Assembly: GCA_002682825.1 (NCBI GenBank)
Contig: NOKP01000002.1
Coordinates: 5,810,309-5,874,308 of the forward strand
Length of the DNA stretch: 64,000 bases
Reading direction: 5' to 3'
Source: Neonectria sp. B-13
Lineage: Eukaryota > Ascomycota > Sordariomycetes > Hypocreales > Nectriaceae
This document shows positions 55,211 to 64,000 of the stretch, piece after piece. Below the pieces are notes generated by a model. The model saw only the letters and a program-made list of their open reading frames with translations. It was not told the origin of the DNA and ran no database searches. The position numbers were made by a program, and so were the translations under genes. The number at the start of each line of letters is the position of its first letter. Within the stretch, counting starts at the first letter, position 1.

Positions 55211-57310
55211 ATGGCTGTTGAGTCGTCAAAACCGGCCTTCTCGCTCGTCGACCACAACCGCCGCGCCGTCCAAGAGACCGATTTCCACGGAAAATGCACG
55301 CTAGTCTTCTTCGGCTTCACCCACTGTGCTGTAGTGTGCCCCAGGGCGCTTGAGCGATTGACCGAGATTCTCAATCGTCTTGGAACAGCTGCAACCCGTT
55401 TCAATGCTCTATACGTTTCAGTCGATCCGAAGCGTGACACCCCGGAGGTCATGAAGGCTTTCTTGGACAAACGTGCTCCCCACTTCACTGGTCTAACGGG
55501 GACCCAGGAGCAAGTTGATTCGGCTCGGAAGGCTTTCCGGGTCTTTGCCCAGCGGAAAGATGACGACACGGTACCCGATGGTTATACGATCCCTCATACA
55601 GCCCTTACCTACGTTCTTGGCCCAGATGGCTGTCTCGTGGACCACCTCAACGACAGTCTCGACGTGGAAAATGCAGTCAAACGTTTGCGCCAAGTCCTGG
55701 CTCGGGATTCCAACAATGGATCAACAGGCCCAACTGCGTCGTCTCGCCTCAACCCAGACTCAAGCGCCGTCGGACAGGAAAGTCTGGCGTTGCTGGATAA
55801 GAAGCAAGTTGCTAGCATCAGACACATCGGTAATCTTGCCAGGCAACTCAAGGGCGACTGGTCCAACATGATGGGTCACACTGATCTCAACGACGGATTT
55901 GGTGCCTACCGCTTTCAGCTTGCGTACGGCGCATATGCCCTGGCCTTGGCACATTTTCACCGCCTCCCGGCCGCTCCCGGACTGTTCAAACCCACCCTAG
56001 AACGCATGATCGAAAAGATGTGTCACCCTGATGTCTGGTTCTACTGGCGTGACGCCAGCACCGGCGGTGGCGCCGGCAGAACGCCTAGGAAGGAACCACA
56101 AGCGAACCCCGTCGAAACAGACAACATCATGTACAGCGCTTACTTGCAAACCATGACGCTGTTGTACAACAGCCTTTTCGATGACGACCGCTATACAAAG
56201 CCCGGCTCCCTGACGCTGGAATACCACCCGTTCTTCTGGGGAGACGCTGATGGTTTCCGGTTTCAATATGACCAGAACTCTCTCAACGACCAAGTGTACT
56301 GGAACATGGTCGAGAGCGGATATCTCGGCGTCGCTTGCGAACCTGGCTGTGTGTTCCAGATTTGCAACCAGCCTCCCATCATCGGATTTCGCTTGAACGA
56401 TGAGCTTCGTGGCGGGAATACCGCTGAAGAGGTCACTGCAGGCTATGTGAAAGCTTGGGAGGACTATGGAGGCAGACGAGACGCTGAAGGGGGCTACCAG
56501 TTCTACGTGGTCAAGCATAATAACATGGTTATACCTAGCTCTGGAACTGGCTCGGATGCTTGGTGCGCTCTGTTGATGCACTCATGGAACCCTGACTTCG
56601 TCGAGGAAAACTACAAAGCCCAGCTACGGAAGTCACTAGTATACCACGAAGACGGAACGCTGTCGGTGACCGTCAAATTGTTCGACGGAATGTCAAAGAA
56701 CATGATCGGGCTTTTGAAGAGCGGAGAGTTTGGCTGGATGATTGCACTGGCCGCTGAGTTAGGGGATTCGGATACCGTGAACGGGATGCTGGCCTACGCC
56801 GACAAACACTTCTCGCCTCGTTACCAGAACGGTGGTCTCATGTACCCACGAAGGGATGAATTATACGACAAAGAGGAACAGTATGTGATGAGCACCCCCA
56901 TACAATCAAACGCGCTCCTCCCTCTTGCTCGGTTAAACGTGTCGGGTGGATTTGAACGGTTGTACAAACACCCCTGGGGCCCCAAGAATCGCCAGCATTA
57001 CGATGATCCGGCGCTGACAGAGGTCGACTTCAACATCGACGTCTATCGCGCAGTGTATATCCCAGCACAGCGAGCCCTTCTCTTTGATGCGGCGGCCTAT
57101 GAGGAGGGAGAAAGAGGCGTGTTAGGCTTAGCTCGAGTATTCGGTAGAGGAGACTGGACTCTCAAGCGTGATGGATCTCAAATTGCTCGGGGGGCCAGCA
57201 CCGAACTTTCTACCTCAGAGCCGAAGGCGGAGGTTCGGAAAGATGGGGAAATGCTGTTTCTGTCCATCTCGGAAACCAGAGTAGCATCATTCGTTCTTGA
57301 ATGGGTTTAA
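55211..57310 (+). CDS. SCO1/SenC-like domain fused to linalool dehydratase/isomerase (LDI) domain
   Basis: Intronless, 699 aa. Residues about 5-165 are a SCO1/SenC thioredoxin-like domain: FFGFTHCAVVC with Cys39 and Cys43 (CxxxC), VSVDPKRDTPEVMKAF, and His129 in TIPHTALTYVLGPDG, the three metal/thiol residues of Sco proteins. No signal peptide or membrane anchor is seen, unlike mitochondrial SCO1. After a Ser/Asn-rich linker (about 170-190), residues about 215-600 match LDI-type alpha,alpha-barrel enzymes: FGAYRFQLAYGAYALALAHF, DVWFYWR, DNIMYSAYLQ, YLGVACEPGC and VFQICNQ. Cys376 and Cys385 have the nine-residue spacing of the two active-site cysteines of the Castellaniella enzyme; Cys380 lies between. 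Family reaction: reversible hydration/isomerisation of tertiary allylic terpene alcohols. A regulator and an alcohol dehydrogenase lie downstream. Fungal substrate unknown. Confidence 0.85.
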   Translation: MAVESSKPAFSLVDHNRRAVQETDFHGKCTLVFFGFTHCAVVCPRALERLTEILNRLGTAATRFNALYVSVDPKRDTPEVMKAFLDKRAPHFTGLTGTQEQVDSARKAFRVFAQRKDDDTVPDGYTIPHTALTYVLGPDGCLVDHLNDSLDVENAVKRLRQVLARDSNNGSTGPTASSRLNPDSSAVGQESLALLDKKQVASIRHIGNLARQLKGDWSNMMGHTDLNDGFGAYRFQLAYGAYALALAHFHRLPAAPGLFKPTLERMIEKMCHPDVWFYWRDASTGGGAGRTPRKEPQANPVETDNIMYSAYLQTMTLLYNSLFDDDRYTKPGSLTLEYHPFFWGDADGFRFQYDQNSLNDQVYWNMVESGYLGVACEPGCVFQICNQPPIIGFRLNDELRGGNTAEEVTAGYVKAWEDYGGRRDAEGGYQFYVVKHNNMVIPSSGTGSDAWCALLMHSWNPDFVEENYKAQLRKSLVYHEDGTLSVTVKLFDGMSKNMIGLLKSGEFGWMIALAAELGDSDTVNGMLAYADKHFSPRYQNGGLMYPRRDELYDKEEQYVMSTPIQSNALLPLARLNVSGGFERLYKHPWGPKNRQHYDDPALTEVDFNIDVYRAVYIPAQRALLFDAAAYEEGERGVLGLARVFGRGDWTLKRDGSQIARGASTELSTSEPKAEVRKDGEMLFLSISETRVASFVLEWV

Positions 57311-58269
57311 CTAGCTTTTGTCTTTGAGCCGCCAATGTATGCAATTCAAATGGTGTGCTGCTACGTGAAAACAAGCCGGATTCAGTAGGCCCAAGTCTTG
57401 ATATGGAGCAGAAATCTTCGTCACGTTGAAGTCTTCCAGCTGATGTGAGCCTGCGTTTCTGATAAGTGACGAGCATGGTCTTGTCCGTTAAGCAACGATT
57501 CATTAGACACCTGTCACGTCCGTTACAGTTACAGTCCCGGTGATGGATTGCATTGTTCAATATCAGAGCCAAAAGGTTGGAAAAAGAGTATCTCAAGTTG
57601 CCGCAAGATCAGCCTCCTGTAGTAGGTGAGCTCACTTTGGCAGATAGATTGGTCAAGAAAGGAGTCCAATTTGGAAGGGATTTTCGAGTTCCGGTAATGC
57701 GGAATGGATAGCGGGTGAGATGGATTGAGAGACGAGCCTTTCATCATCGTTCAAGCGGCGCCAAGTAATCCTCGGTGAAAAGTGAGTTCTTTTGCCGAGA
57801 TTTGAGGTGGGTTCAGTTCCGACGGCATTTGTGGAGGGTTTCCGTCGTTACCAATTCAACCCCGCATTCTGGTCTACCATCCGTGATTATTCGACTCCTG
57901 ATCACATCGTTTTACTCCTACACGCGAGTGGAGACCATCATCGTCATCGATATAACTGCGCAGGTTTGTGCTTAGACGAGTTCACAGTGTTTTCGGGTCA
58001 CCTGACACAAACCATTCGACATCCAGATCCGACCGTATGCTCTCGTTCTCCTCGCGTGCAGCCGTGTGGTTCTTTGATGGTAACCTTCTTGGATACTGGG
58101 GCGGCCGGAGAGAATAATCGCACTGTTTGGACTGGACTTTTCTGGGCCCTCGCTAGCAGTAAAAACCCCCTCAAATCGCGCAACACTTGTCCATCCTCTC
58201 CTCTCTCCTCTGCCACAACCCTGCCTCTATATGCACACTGTGTCTCACTTTCCATCACGGGGCCCTGCA
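57311..58269. promoter_or_regulatory. Spacer and promoter of TF5
   Basis: 960 bp without a supported gene. A CT-rich stretch (58185-58215) precedes the TF5 start. Frames at 57792-58286 overlap this leader and look non-coding. Confidence 0.4.
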
Positions 58270-60422
58270 ATGTCTTACGATCCTAGTCCCCATGGCCTCG
58301 ACCGGAAGCACTATTGCGCGACGTGCAGCAAAGGCTACTCGACCAATAGCCACCTACGCCGGCATGAGGCAACCCGTTTGTCTCCCTGCTTCGGCTTGCT
58401 GTGCTCCTATGTTCTGACTGAACCTACCAGATATTGGCCGGACCGCACTGGCCTGTCCTGCCTGCAGCCGTTACTTCTCGAGAGCGTAAGCATCACGTCA
58501 CGACGTCAAACTCTAGCTCTGCGATGACTAACATAATGTGCAAACAGTGACGTGGCTCGCCGACACACAAAGAAGTGCTCCAAGGATGGTGGCGATGTCA
58601 TCTTTCCGCGGTCCAAACTCGGCAAGAAGCGGAGGTCGTGCGATAGATGTTCTCAACGCAAGTTATCGTGTGATACTGCTGTTCCATGCTCGCGTTGCAG
58701 CTCTGCCCAGTTAGAGTGTACCTATCAACGGCTAAATGTTGCCGCCTCGTCTATGTTGATGCCCAGCAGGGTCGACGATAACGATGCCATCTCGTTCAGA
58801 GCCTGCGGAACAAACGGCGTTTCGAACAGCCACGACACAAGGATCCCTATCGATTTTCTCTTGGGGTTCACAGATCCTACGCCCCACGGGACTTCTGCAG
58901 CCGTTGTCGCGGACGACGCCCACCAGTTCTACGTGCAGAACGGGACTAAGAACCTGAGCCTTCAGCCGTACTCCAACAATGACTTCCTCCTAGGAGACGG
59001 GCTTCTGTGGGATCAGGGAGATTGCTTCCCTGCCTTGTTTGAAATCGGGGCGTTCGATCTGGGAGTGGAAGTCCCATTCAACCAGGACTCATCCCAGGCA
59101 GGACGTCAAGTTGTGCTGGCCGAGCGCGCGAACGAGATGATTGCGCAGCTATCCACGACTTACGATTTCGTAAAGAAGAACAACCCTGAAGCTCCGATAA
59201 ACTTCGACAAGAGACTTGCCGAGTCTGTGTTTGCGGAGACAAACCTCAGGCAGTTTGTATGTGCCTATTTCCAACGAATCCATTGGTACAACCCAATCAT
59301 CCACCGGCCTACATTTCATATCGAAACGGCGCCGATACCTCTTCTGCTCGCAGTTTTCCTCCTCGGGTCCCTCTGTTGCACTCCACAGGACTCTGCTCTC
59401 TCCGCTCGTGAATTCTTCGACATCGCCGAGGAGTACATCTTTGGGCACCCCGCCTTGAAGCGGCTTCTGGAGGATCGAGGCTCCGGTAGGGCCTTGGTTG
59501 AGAAAATCGAAATTCTCCAGGCAGCCTTGACTATGGAGATCGTCCAGAACGGCAGCAGCAATGTCCATACACGAAGGCGTCTTCGGCTGGAAAGGCATCC
59601 CTCCCTGATCGCCGCCATGCGAATTTCGACCTTGTTTGGAGCTAAGCGTAGATTTAGACTACACAATCTAGCTGGCGTTGACTGGCAGGCATTTATACTT
59701 GATGAGATACGCTTGAGGTACGGATGCATGACAGGGTGCTAACATTGATCGATGGATACGATGCTGACTTTTCGCAGATTGGCTACCTGGATATTTTTCG
59801 CGGACAGCATCTTTACTGTCTTTTACAATAAGACTCCTGAAGTGACAATATCCGAGATGACGGGGGATTTTCCGTGTGAAGAGGAACTTTTCGAGGTTGA
59901 GACGGCTGCCGAGTATGAGCACATGGCGTTACGACTGGCGTCCGTGACGTCGTGTTCAAAGTCCCCGTCCGAACTCACCTCGTTTTTACTCACGGATATC
60001 CATCAGGGTCCTCAAGTGCATTCGGAGTTGAATGCCACAGCGTCTCAATTGCTGTTCTGCATAGGTGGTAGGTTCATTTCTTCCTTGACCAGCGGGGCGA
60101 GGCGAGACTGACTCCCCCTGAAGCGTTACAATCAATGGCCATGGCTTCCAGATCTAGTTTACTCGCGCAAGCCGCGGCTAAAACCATTCTCGATGCGACA
60201 GACCGGTGGAAAATGGGATGGGACGCAGCTACTGCGAACAGAGTCCAAGACGGGTCACGGCTTACGGGCTTCAACGCGCATGCTGCAGAATTGTGGTGGC
60301 TTACGAGGACGATTGTCAAGGTAAGCCAATCTGGGGATTCGAGTTGCCGGTTCTCGCAGCTTGTGCCCACAGATTCGGTCAAGGAGCTTCACGACTTCAT
60401 TCGCATTTACAAGAACTGGTAA
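58270..60422 (+). CDS. Transcription factor with two C2H2-type fingers plus Zn2Cys6 cluster (TF5)
   Basis: Exons 58270-58375, 58431-58485, 58548-59717, 59778-60067 and 60124-60422 give 639 aa. Intron 1 cuts through finger 1; splicing yields Cys16, Cys19, His32, His36 (C-x2-C-x12-H-x3-H). Finger 2 is Cys44, Cys47, His60, Cys64, a C2HC form. The Zn2Cys6 cluster follows at Cys85, 88, 95, 101, 104, 111. The middle domain FVCAYFQRIHWYNPIIHRPTF is typical of fungal regulators (PF04082), ending VPTDSVKELHDFIRIYKNW. Without splicing neither finger is complete. Intron 4 donor (gtaggt) could also be 4 bp upstream with slightly different sequence. Nuclear regulator, divergently placed neither way but next to the LDI fusion gene, so a local target is plausible. 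Confidence 0.82.
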
Positions 60423-61521
60423 ACTTTTATCGATGCCAACCGTGTAATGCCTAGAAAGTTTGAGTTGAGGTTGAGTGAGTGACTCAGCTCGGCGAAACGG
60501 TCGAAACTCTTCCTTCAAAGCCTCAGACTACCCGTAGTTGCATTGTACCTAACGCTGTATACCTTAAACATTACATACGAAGACACTTCATCCCTTCCAA
60601 AGGCTCTTGCGATGTGCCACACAGCCCCTCACGCGAGCATTCCTTTTCTTCCTTCTCGACCCCGAGTGCTTGAATTGGCTCACCGACTCGCGACATCTAC
60701 TGCATCTCTCACGCTCCTCCGACAAGACCGAGAATCAAGTTATCGCACTAGACTTTCTTGCTAGTAACTAGCCCGTTGGATAAGGACTGTGGCTGTAGGA
60801 AAACCTAGGGACAAGTGGAGATCTAATTTTGCGGGGAAGAGATACATGGAGATAGCTGTGGGGATGGATCGAGGTGTGGGTTCAATCCCGAGAAGACCCC
60901 CGGAAGTCGGCTTGTCGTGGGTTCAACGCCGACTCCACCATTGCCCCGGCATGTCGCTAGGGGTAATCCACAATTCTAGGCCCAAGAATCACGGGTGGGT
61001 TCAATGCCGCGATATCGTGCCTGTCTGGAACCCAAGTGGGTTCACTGCCGACTCGGCGATATTGAAAACAGAGTCGCCAGTTCCGGGGCTTTCGGACCGG
61101 TTGGGCACGCACCAACCAATTCTAGGTGCCTCGGACCGGCTAGGACTCCAACAGGAAAGTCGATTCACGTCCTACTTGCAAATAGAGTCGCCTGGACATT
61201 GCCTTAGTTGAGGTGTCTTACAAGCTAGTCCCAGCCTTGGAATCCGACACGTTCTCCAAGGTGATGATAAAGCAGCGGAACGGTTCGGCGCCGGCCGACT
61301 TGGCCCATCTCTACCGACCTCGTCGGCGAGCGGACCGCCATCATCAAATTGGACATCGTCGCCGCACATGTCCAACGAACGTCGGCAAAAGTTAAAGCCA
61401 CGCACCAATTAGTTTAAATCTACAACAGTCAGGGCCTGTTTCAACAAACAACATCTCACACGTCCCTTAACCCCCCCCTATTTTTTAAGCGCCTGCCCTG
61501 TTCCTGTTCATCGCCTTCATT
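60423..61521. other. Intergenic spacer containing a dispersed short repeat
   Basis: 1.1 kb without gene. Holds four copies of a GTGGGTTCA-containing word (next entry) and two copies of TCGGACCGG (61096 and 61131 areas). A C-rich run lies at about 61471-61477. It also serves as promoter of the alcohol dehydrogenase. Confidence 0.5.
60876..61054 (+). repeat. Four copies of GTGGGTTCAnnnCCG word
   Basis: GTGGGTTCAATCCCG at 60876, GTGGGTTCAACGCCGACTC at 60917, GTGGGTTCAATGCCG at 60995 and GTGGGTTCACTGCCGACTC at 61036. Spacings are 41, 78 and 41 bp, so the pairs repeat with a 119-bp period although the sequence between is not conserved. Confidence 0.75.
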
Positions 61522-63037
61522 ATGGATTCTTTGTTTCAAAACACCAAGGCAATTGTCTCACGTGCTCCCCAAGATGGAAAGAGGCAATGGGTTCTGGAAG
61601 AGCTTACTTTAGCACAACCAGATGAGAATGAGGCAGTCGTCGAACTTGTCGCCTCCGGGATATGTCACACTGATCTTGGGTGTGGATCAGATCCAGATGG
61701 CACTCCAGGGTTCCCCGTTCCTCCCTATCCGCGCGTCCTCGGCCATGAAGGTATGTGCTCTCCAACTCGCGCTCCATGGCCCAACTAATCGAAGCCAGGT
61801 TCTGGATACGTTAGGGCGGTCGGGTCCAAGATCACCAAAGTAAAGCCGGGTGATGCCGTTCTTCTCTCATTTGCCTTCTGCACTCAGTGTCACAACTGTC
61901 AATTTGGTGCCCCTGGCTACTGTCAGAAATTCGCAGAGATGAATTTCACGGGAACCAAGGACGCTTTCACCAATCCGAAGCATCCAACCCAAACCATCGG
62001 AGGCTCTTTCTTTGGGCAATCGAGCTTTTCTCGATTCTCGCGAGTTAAAGAGACGTCACTCGTCAATGTCACAAAACTTGTAACTAGCGTAGACGAGCTT
62101 AGACTTCTGGCACCTCTCGGGTGCGGTTTTCAGGTTGGTTCCCCTAAACCTTTACTGAACTTTGGCTCCCTAATTCAGAATCTGGACGCTGATACATTTG
62201 TCAACATAGACTGGAGCTGGCACCGTCACCGAACTAGCAGCTGCGGGTCCAAGTGATAAGGTGGCCGTCATCGGCCTGGGGGGTGTTGGTCTCGCAGCAA
62301 TAATGGCACGTGGGAAAATCCCTTTTACACGATATTAATCACATCAACATGCGGCTAATATTAAGATCCAGGCTGCAAAGCTCAAGGGGTGTCATACCAT
62401 CATCGGAATTGATCGTGTTCCCGCCCGACTCCAAATGGCCAAGAGTCTTGGAGCGACCCATGGAATTGATACTTTGACCATTTCCAGCCTGACAGATCAA
62501 GTCCGTATGATTACTGGAGGATCTGGTAGCACTATTACGATAGACGCGACTGGATTTGTGCCTTTGATTCAACAAGGCATCGAATTCACAGCTAATCAGG
62601 GGAAGATGATTTTGTTAGGAGTTGCTCCCATGGACGCAGGTCTTGAGTTGCCAATCGTTCCATATATGGTTGTAAGTGTTAAATGATGGCTTCCTGGGAG
62701 CCAGTCCAATATACTGATGACAAATCAGACTGGAAAGCAGATCTTCGGAAGCATGGAGGGGGGCGTATACCCGGAAAAGGTTCGCACATCCTTGCCTTTG
62801 ACGGGAAGATTTTGGCTAATTACATTGATAGTACATACCCGACATGATTCGATGGTATCGGAACGGGGAATTCCCAGTGGACAAATTGATCAGATTCTAC
62901 CCAGTAAGATCCATTGCCAGAGATCATGTTGCCTAGATTTACTAACCGGCTCATTTTGGCTTTAGGTAGAAAACTTTCAAGAGGCGATCAGGGACATGGA
63001 GGAAGGGGTGACAATCAAACCGGTTTTGTTATGGTAG
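61522..63037 (+). CDS. Zinc-dependent alcohol dehydrogenase (MDR, aryl-alcohol/geraniol dehydrogenase-like)
   Basis: Seven exons, 61522-61750, 61799-62133, 62210-62305, 62372-62671, 62729-62779, 62832-62903 and 62966-63037, give 384 aa. Catalytic zinc ligands Cys48 (GICHTD), His75-Glu76 (GHEG); structural zinc Cys104, 107, 110, 118 (CTQCHNCQFGAPGYC); cofactor motif VIGLGGVGLAAIM. The C-terminus reads GSMEGGVYPEK, IPDMIRWYRNGEFPVDKLI and NFQEAIRDMEEG, usual in aryl-alcohol dehydrogenases. Reaction: NAD-dependent oxidation of an aromatic or allylic primary alcohol to aldehyde. Intron 3 (62306-62371) would need a GC-AG splice. All metal ligands are intact, so the gene is probably active. Confidence 0.8.
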
Positions 63038-64000
63038 AAGCCTATGCCTCCAATTGTAGAAACGTGAAATATAAAATTACATGAAGTTCAATTAATACCT
63101 GTATTCGAATAGACCCAACTCTTAACATATATTCACAAGTCGTTATGGCAGCACATGTACTGAAAGTTGAAAGGGACCAAACATCTTCGAGACAGGCGCT
63201 GAACAGCAAACGTAGCGAAATACAGTCCCTGACAATTGGTCTCTGGCTACTTCACCTCCGCCATTGCTTTACAAGCTTCATTAGGCCAGGTTCTTTAGTA
63301 TCCTTGAATTACCCCAAACCAAATCTAGAAATGCTTCCTTGACACTAACCAAAGCTCGTGGGGAATTTGTATCCCTATTGGTGTCGGCTACTTTTCCAGA
63401 GTACTCAAGGGTTCGAATGATGACACTCATAGTCCCTGACAAAGGCTAACATCCTGACTTCAGTAGACCGTTGTAGTGAAACCGGGGCTTAGAGAATGGA
63501 ACTGCACCGTCATCTTTTGATTGCTCAACACACTTGTTCAGAAGCAAACTCAGCGATCATAGACCTATTCTAGTGCCGCATTTGAGAAAACGGTGATTGG
63601 TTCCAACTGCTCGGTCCGAACGGCGGACTGGCGAATGCGATGTAGCCCTAATGCACAGGCAGGAGACAGGGGGGGAGGCTAGCGTTGTAGACCGAGGCCA
63701 AACTAGAGACTGACCTTGTTCGTATGTACAACTCTTGGGCTTCGGCACCTTTAACATTTATGAGTGGTGATGATCATGATCATTACCTCTGGCTTGATTA
63801 ATTTGGGGACTCAAACTGATAATTCAGATACGACTGTAGGCTGCAGCAACAGTTACACAAAGAGTAGGATCGTATCAAGTCGGAAAAGTTCAAGTCAAAG
63901 CGTCATTAGAGTTGATCTAGCTGAGGTGACTGAAAGCAATTTTTGAATCAATTTCAAAAGAGGATTCAGTTATCTCATAATTCTAGAAAAGCCGTCCATC
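63038..64000. other. Right-hand end, no gene recognised
   Basis: 960 bp. Short frames on both strands show no domain, paralogue or splice pattern. No repeat or RNA gene seen. Confidence 0.45.

Noticed and set aside
60876..61054. GGTTCAATCCC-like words resembling tRNA T-arms
   Set aside because: No acceptor stem, anticodon arm or matching T-stem could be paired around any copy.

Overview
The window is nuclear DNA of a filamentous ascomycete, most likely a Eurotiales-type (Aspergillus/Penicillium-like) fungus. Most genes carry short introns (about 45-210 bp) with fungal GTRNGT donors and CTRAC-type branch sites. The protein set is typical of Pezizomycotina: Zn2Cys6 regulators, phytanoyl-CoA-type dioxygenases, NmrA-like proteins, AglD-type alpha-galactosidase and acetyl-CoA synthetase. 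Exon joins below were worked out by eye from splice signals, reading frame and paralogue alignment.

Layout. (a) 1-342: C-terminus of an M3 metallopeptidase. (b) 1.3-30.5 kb: an accessory cluster made of repeated gene families. The left part holds SDR, Zn2Cys6 regulator, amino-acid/amine permease, a dead NmrA-like gene and two Fe(II)/2-oxoglutarate dioxygenases. A broken class V chitinase lies at 12.8-14.5 kb. The right part holds two NmrA-like genes, a third dioxygenase, two more SDRs, a second regulator, a class III aminotransferase, an alpha/beta hydrolase and a second permease. (c) 31-34.3 kb: a decayed ankyrin-WD40 gene. (d) 34.6-41.6 kb: a third module with a phenol-hydroxylase-type FAD monooxygenase, a fourth NmrA-like gene and a third sister regulator. 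(e) 43-51.6 kb: primary-metabolism and carbon-source genes (alpha-galactosidase, sugar O-acetyltransferase, acetyl-CoA synthetase, acr-2-like regulator). (f) 51.7-54.6 kb: two pseudogenes (a PF11951-type regulator and a DUF3533/SNG1-type membrane protein). (g) 55.2-63 kb: a SCO1-type domain fused to a linalool dehydratase/isomerase (LDI) domain, a regulator combining two C2H2-type fingers with a Zn2Cys6 cluster, and a zinc alcohol dehydrogenase.

How the genes may work together. The 1.3-41.6 kb region looks like one pathway locus that grew by duplication: three dioxygenases, three SDRs, four NmrA-like reductases (one dead), two permeases and three sister regulators. Aminotransferase, hydrolase and FAD monooxygenase occur once each. 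Uptake permeases plus oxidising, reducing and transaminating enzymes fit either catabolism of, or synthesis from, a small amino or aromatic compound; the substrate cannot be read from sequence. There is no PKS, NRPS or terpene synthase in view. The 55-63 kb group is the most unusual part: LDI next to a GeoA-like zinc alcohol dehydrogenase recalls the bacterial myrcene-linalool-geraniol pathway, and the fused SCO1-type thiol domain is a novel-looking architecture.

Several pseudogenes carry stop codons exactly where conserved tryptophans are expected, suggesting C-to-T type decay.
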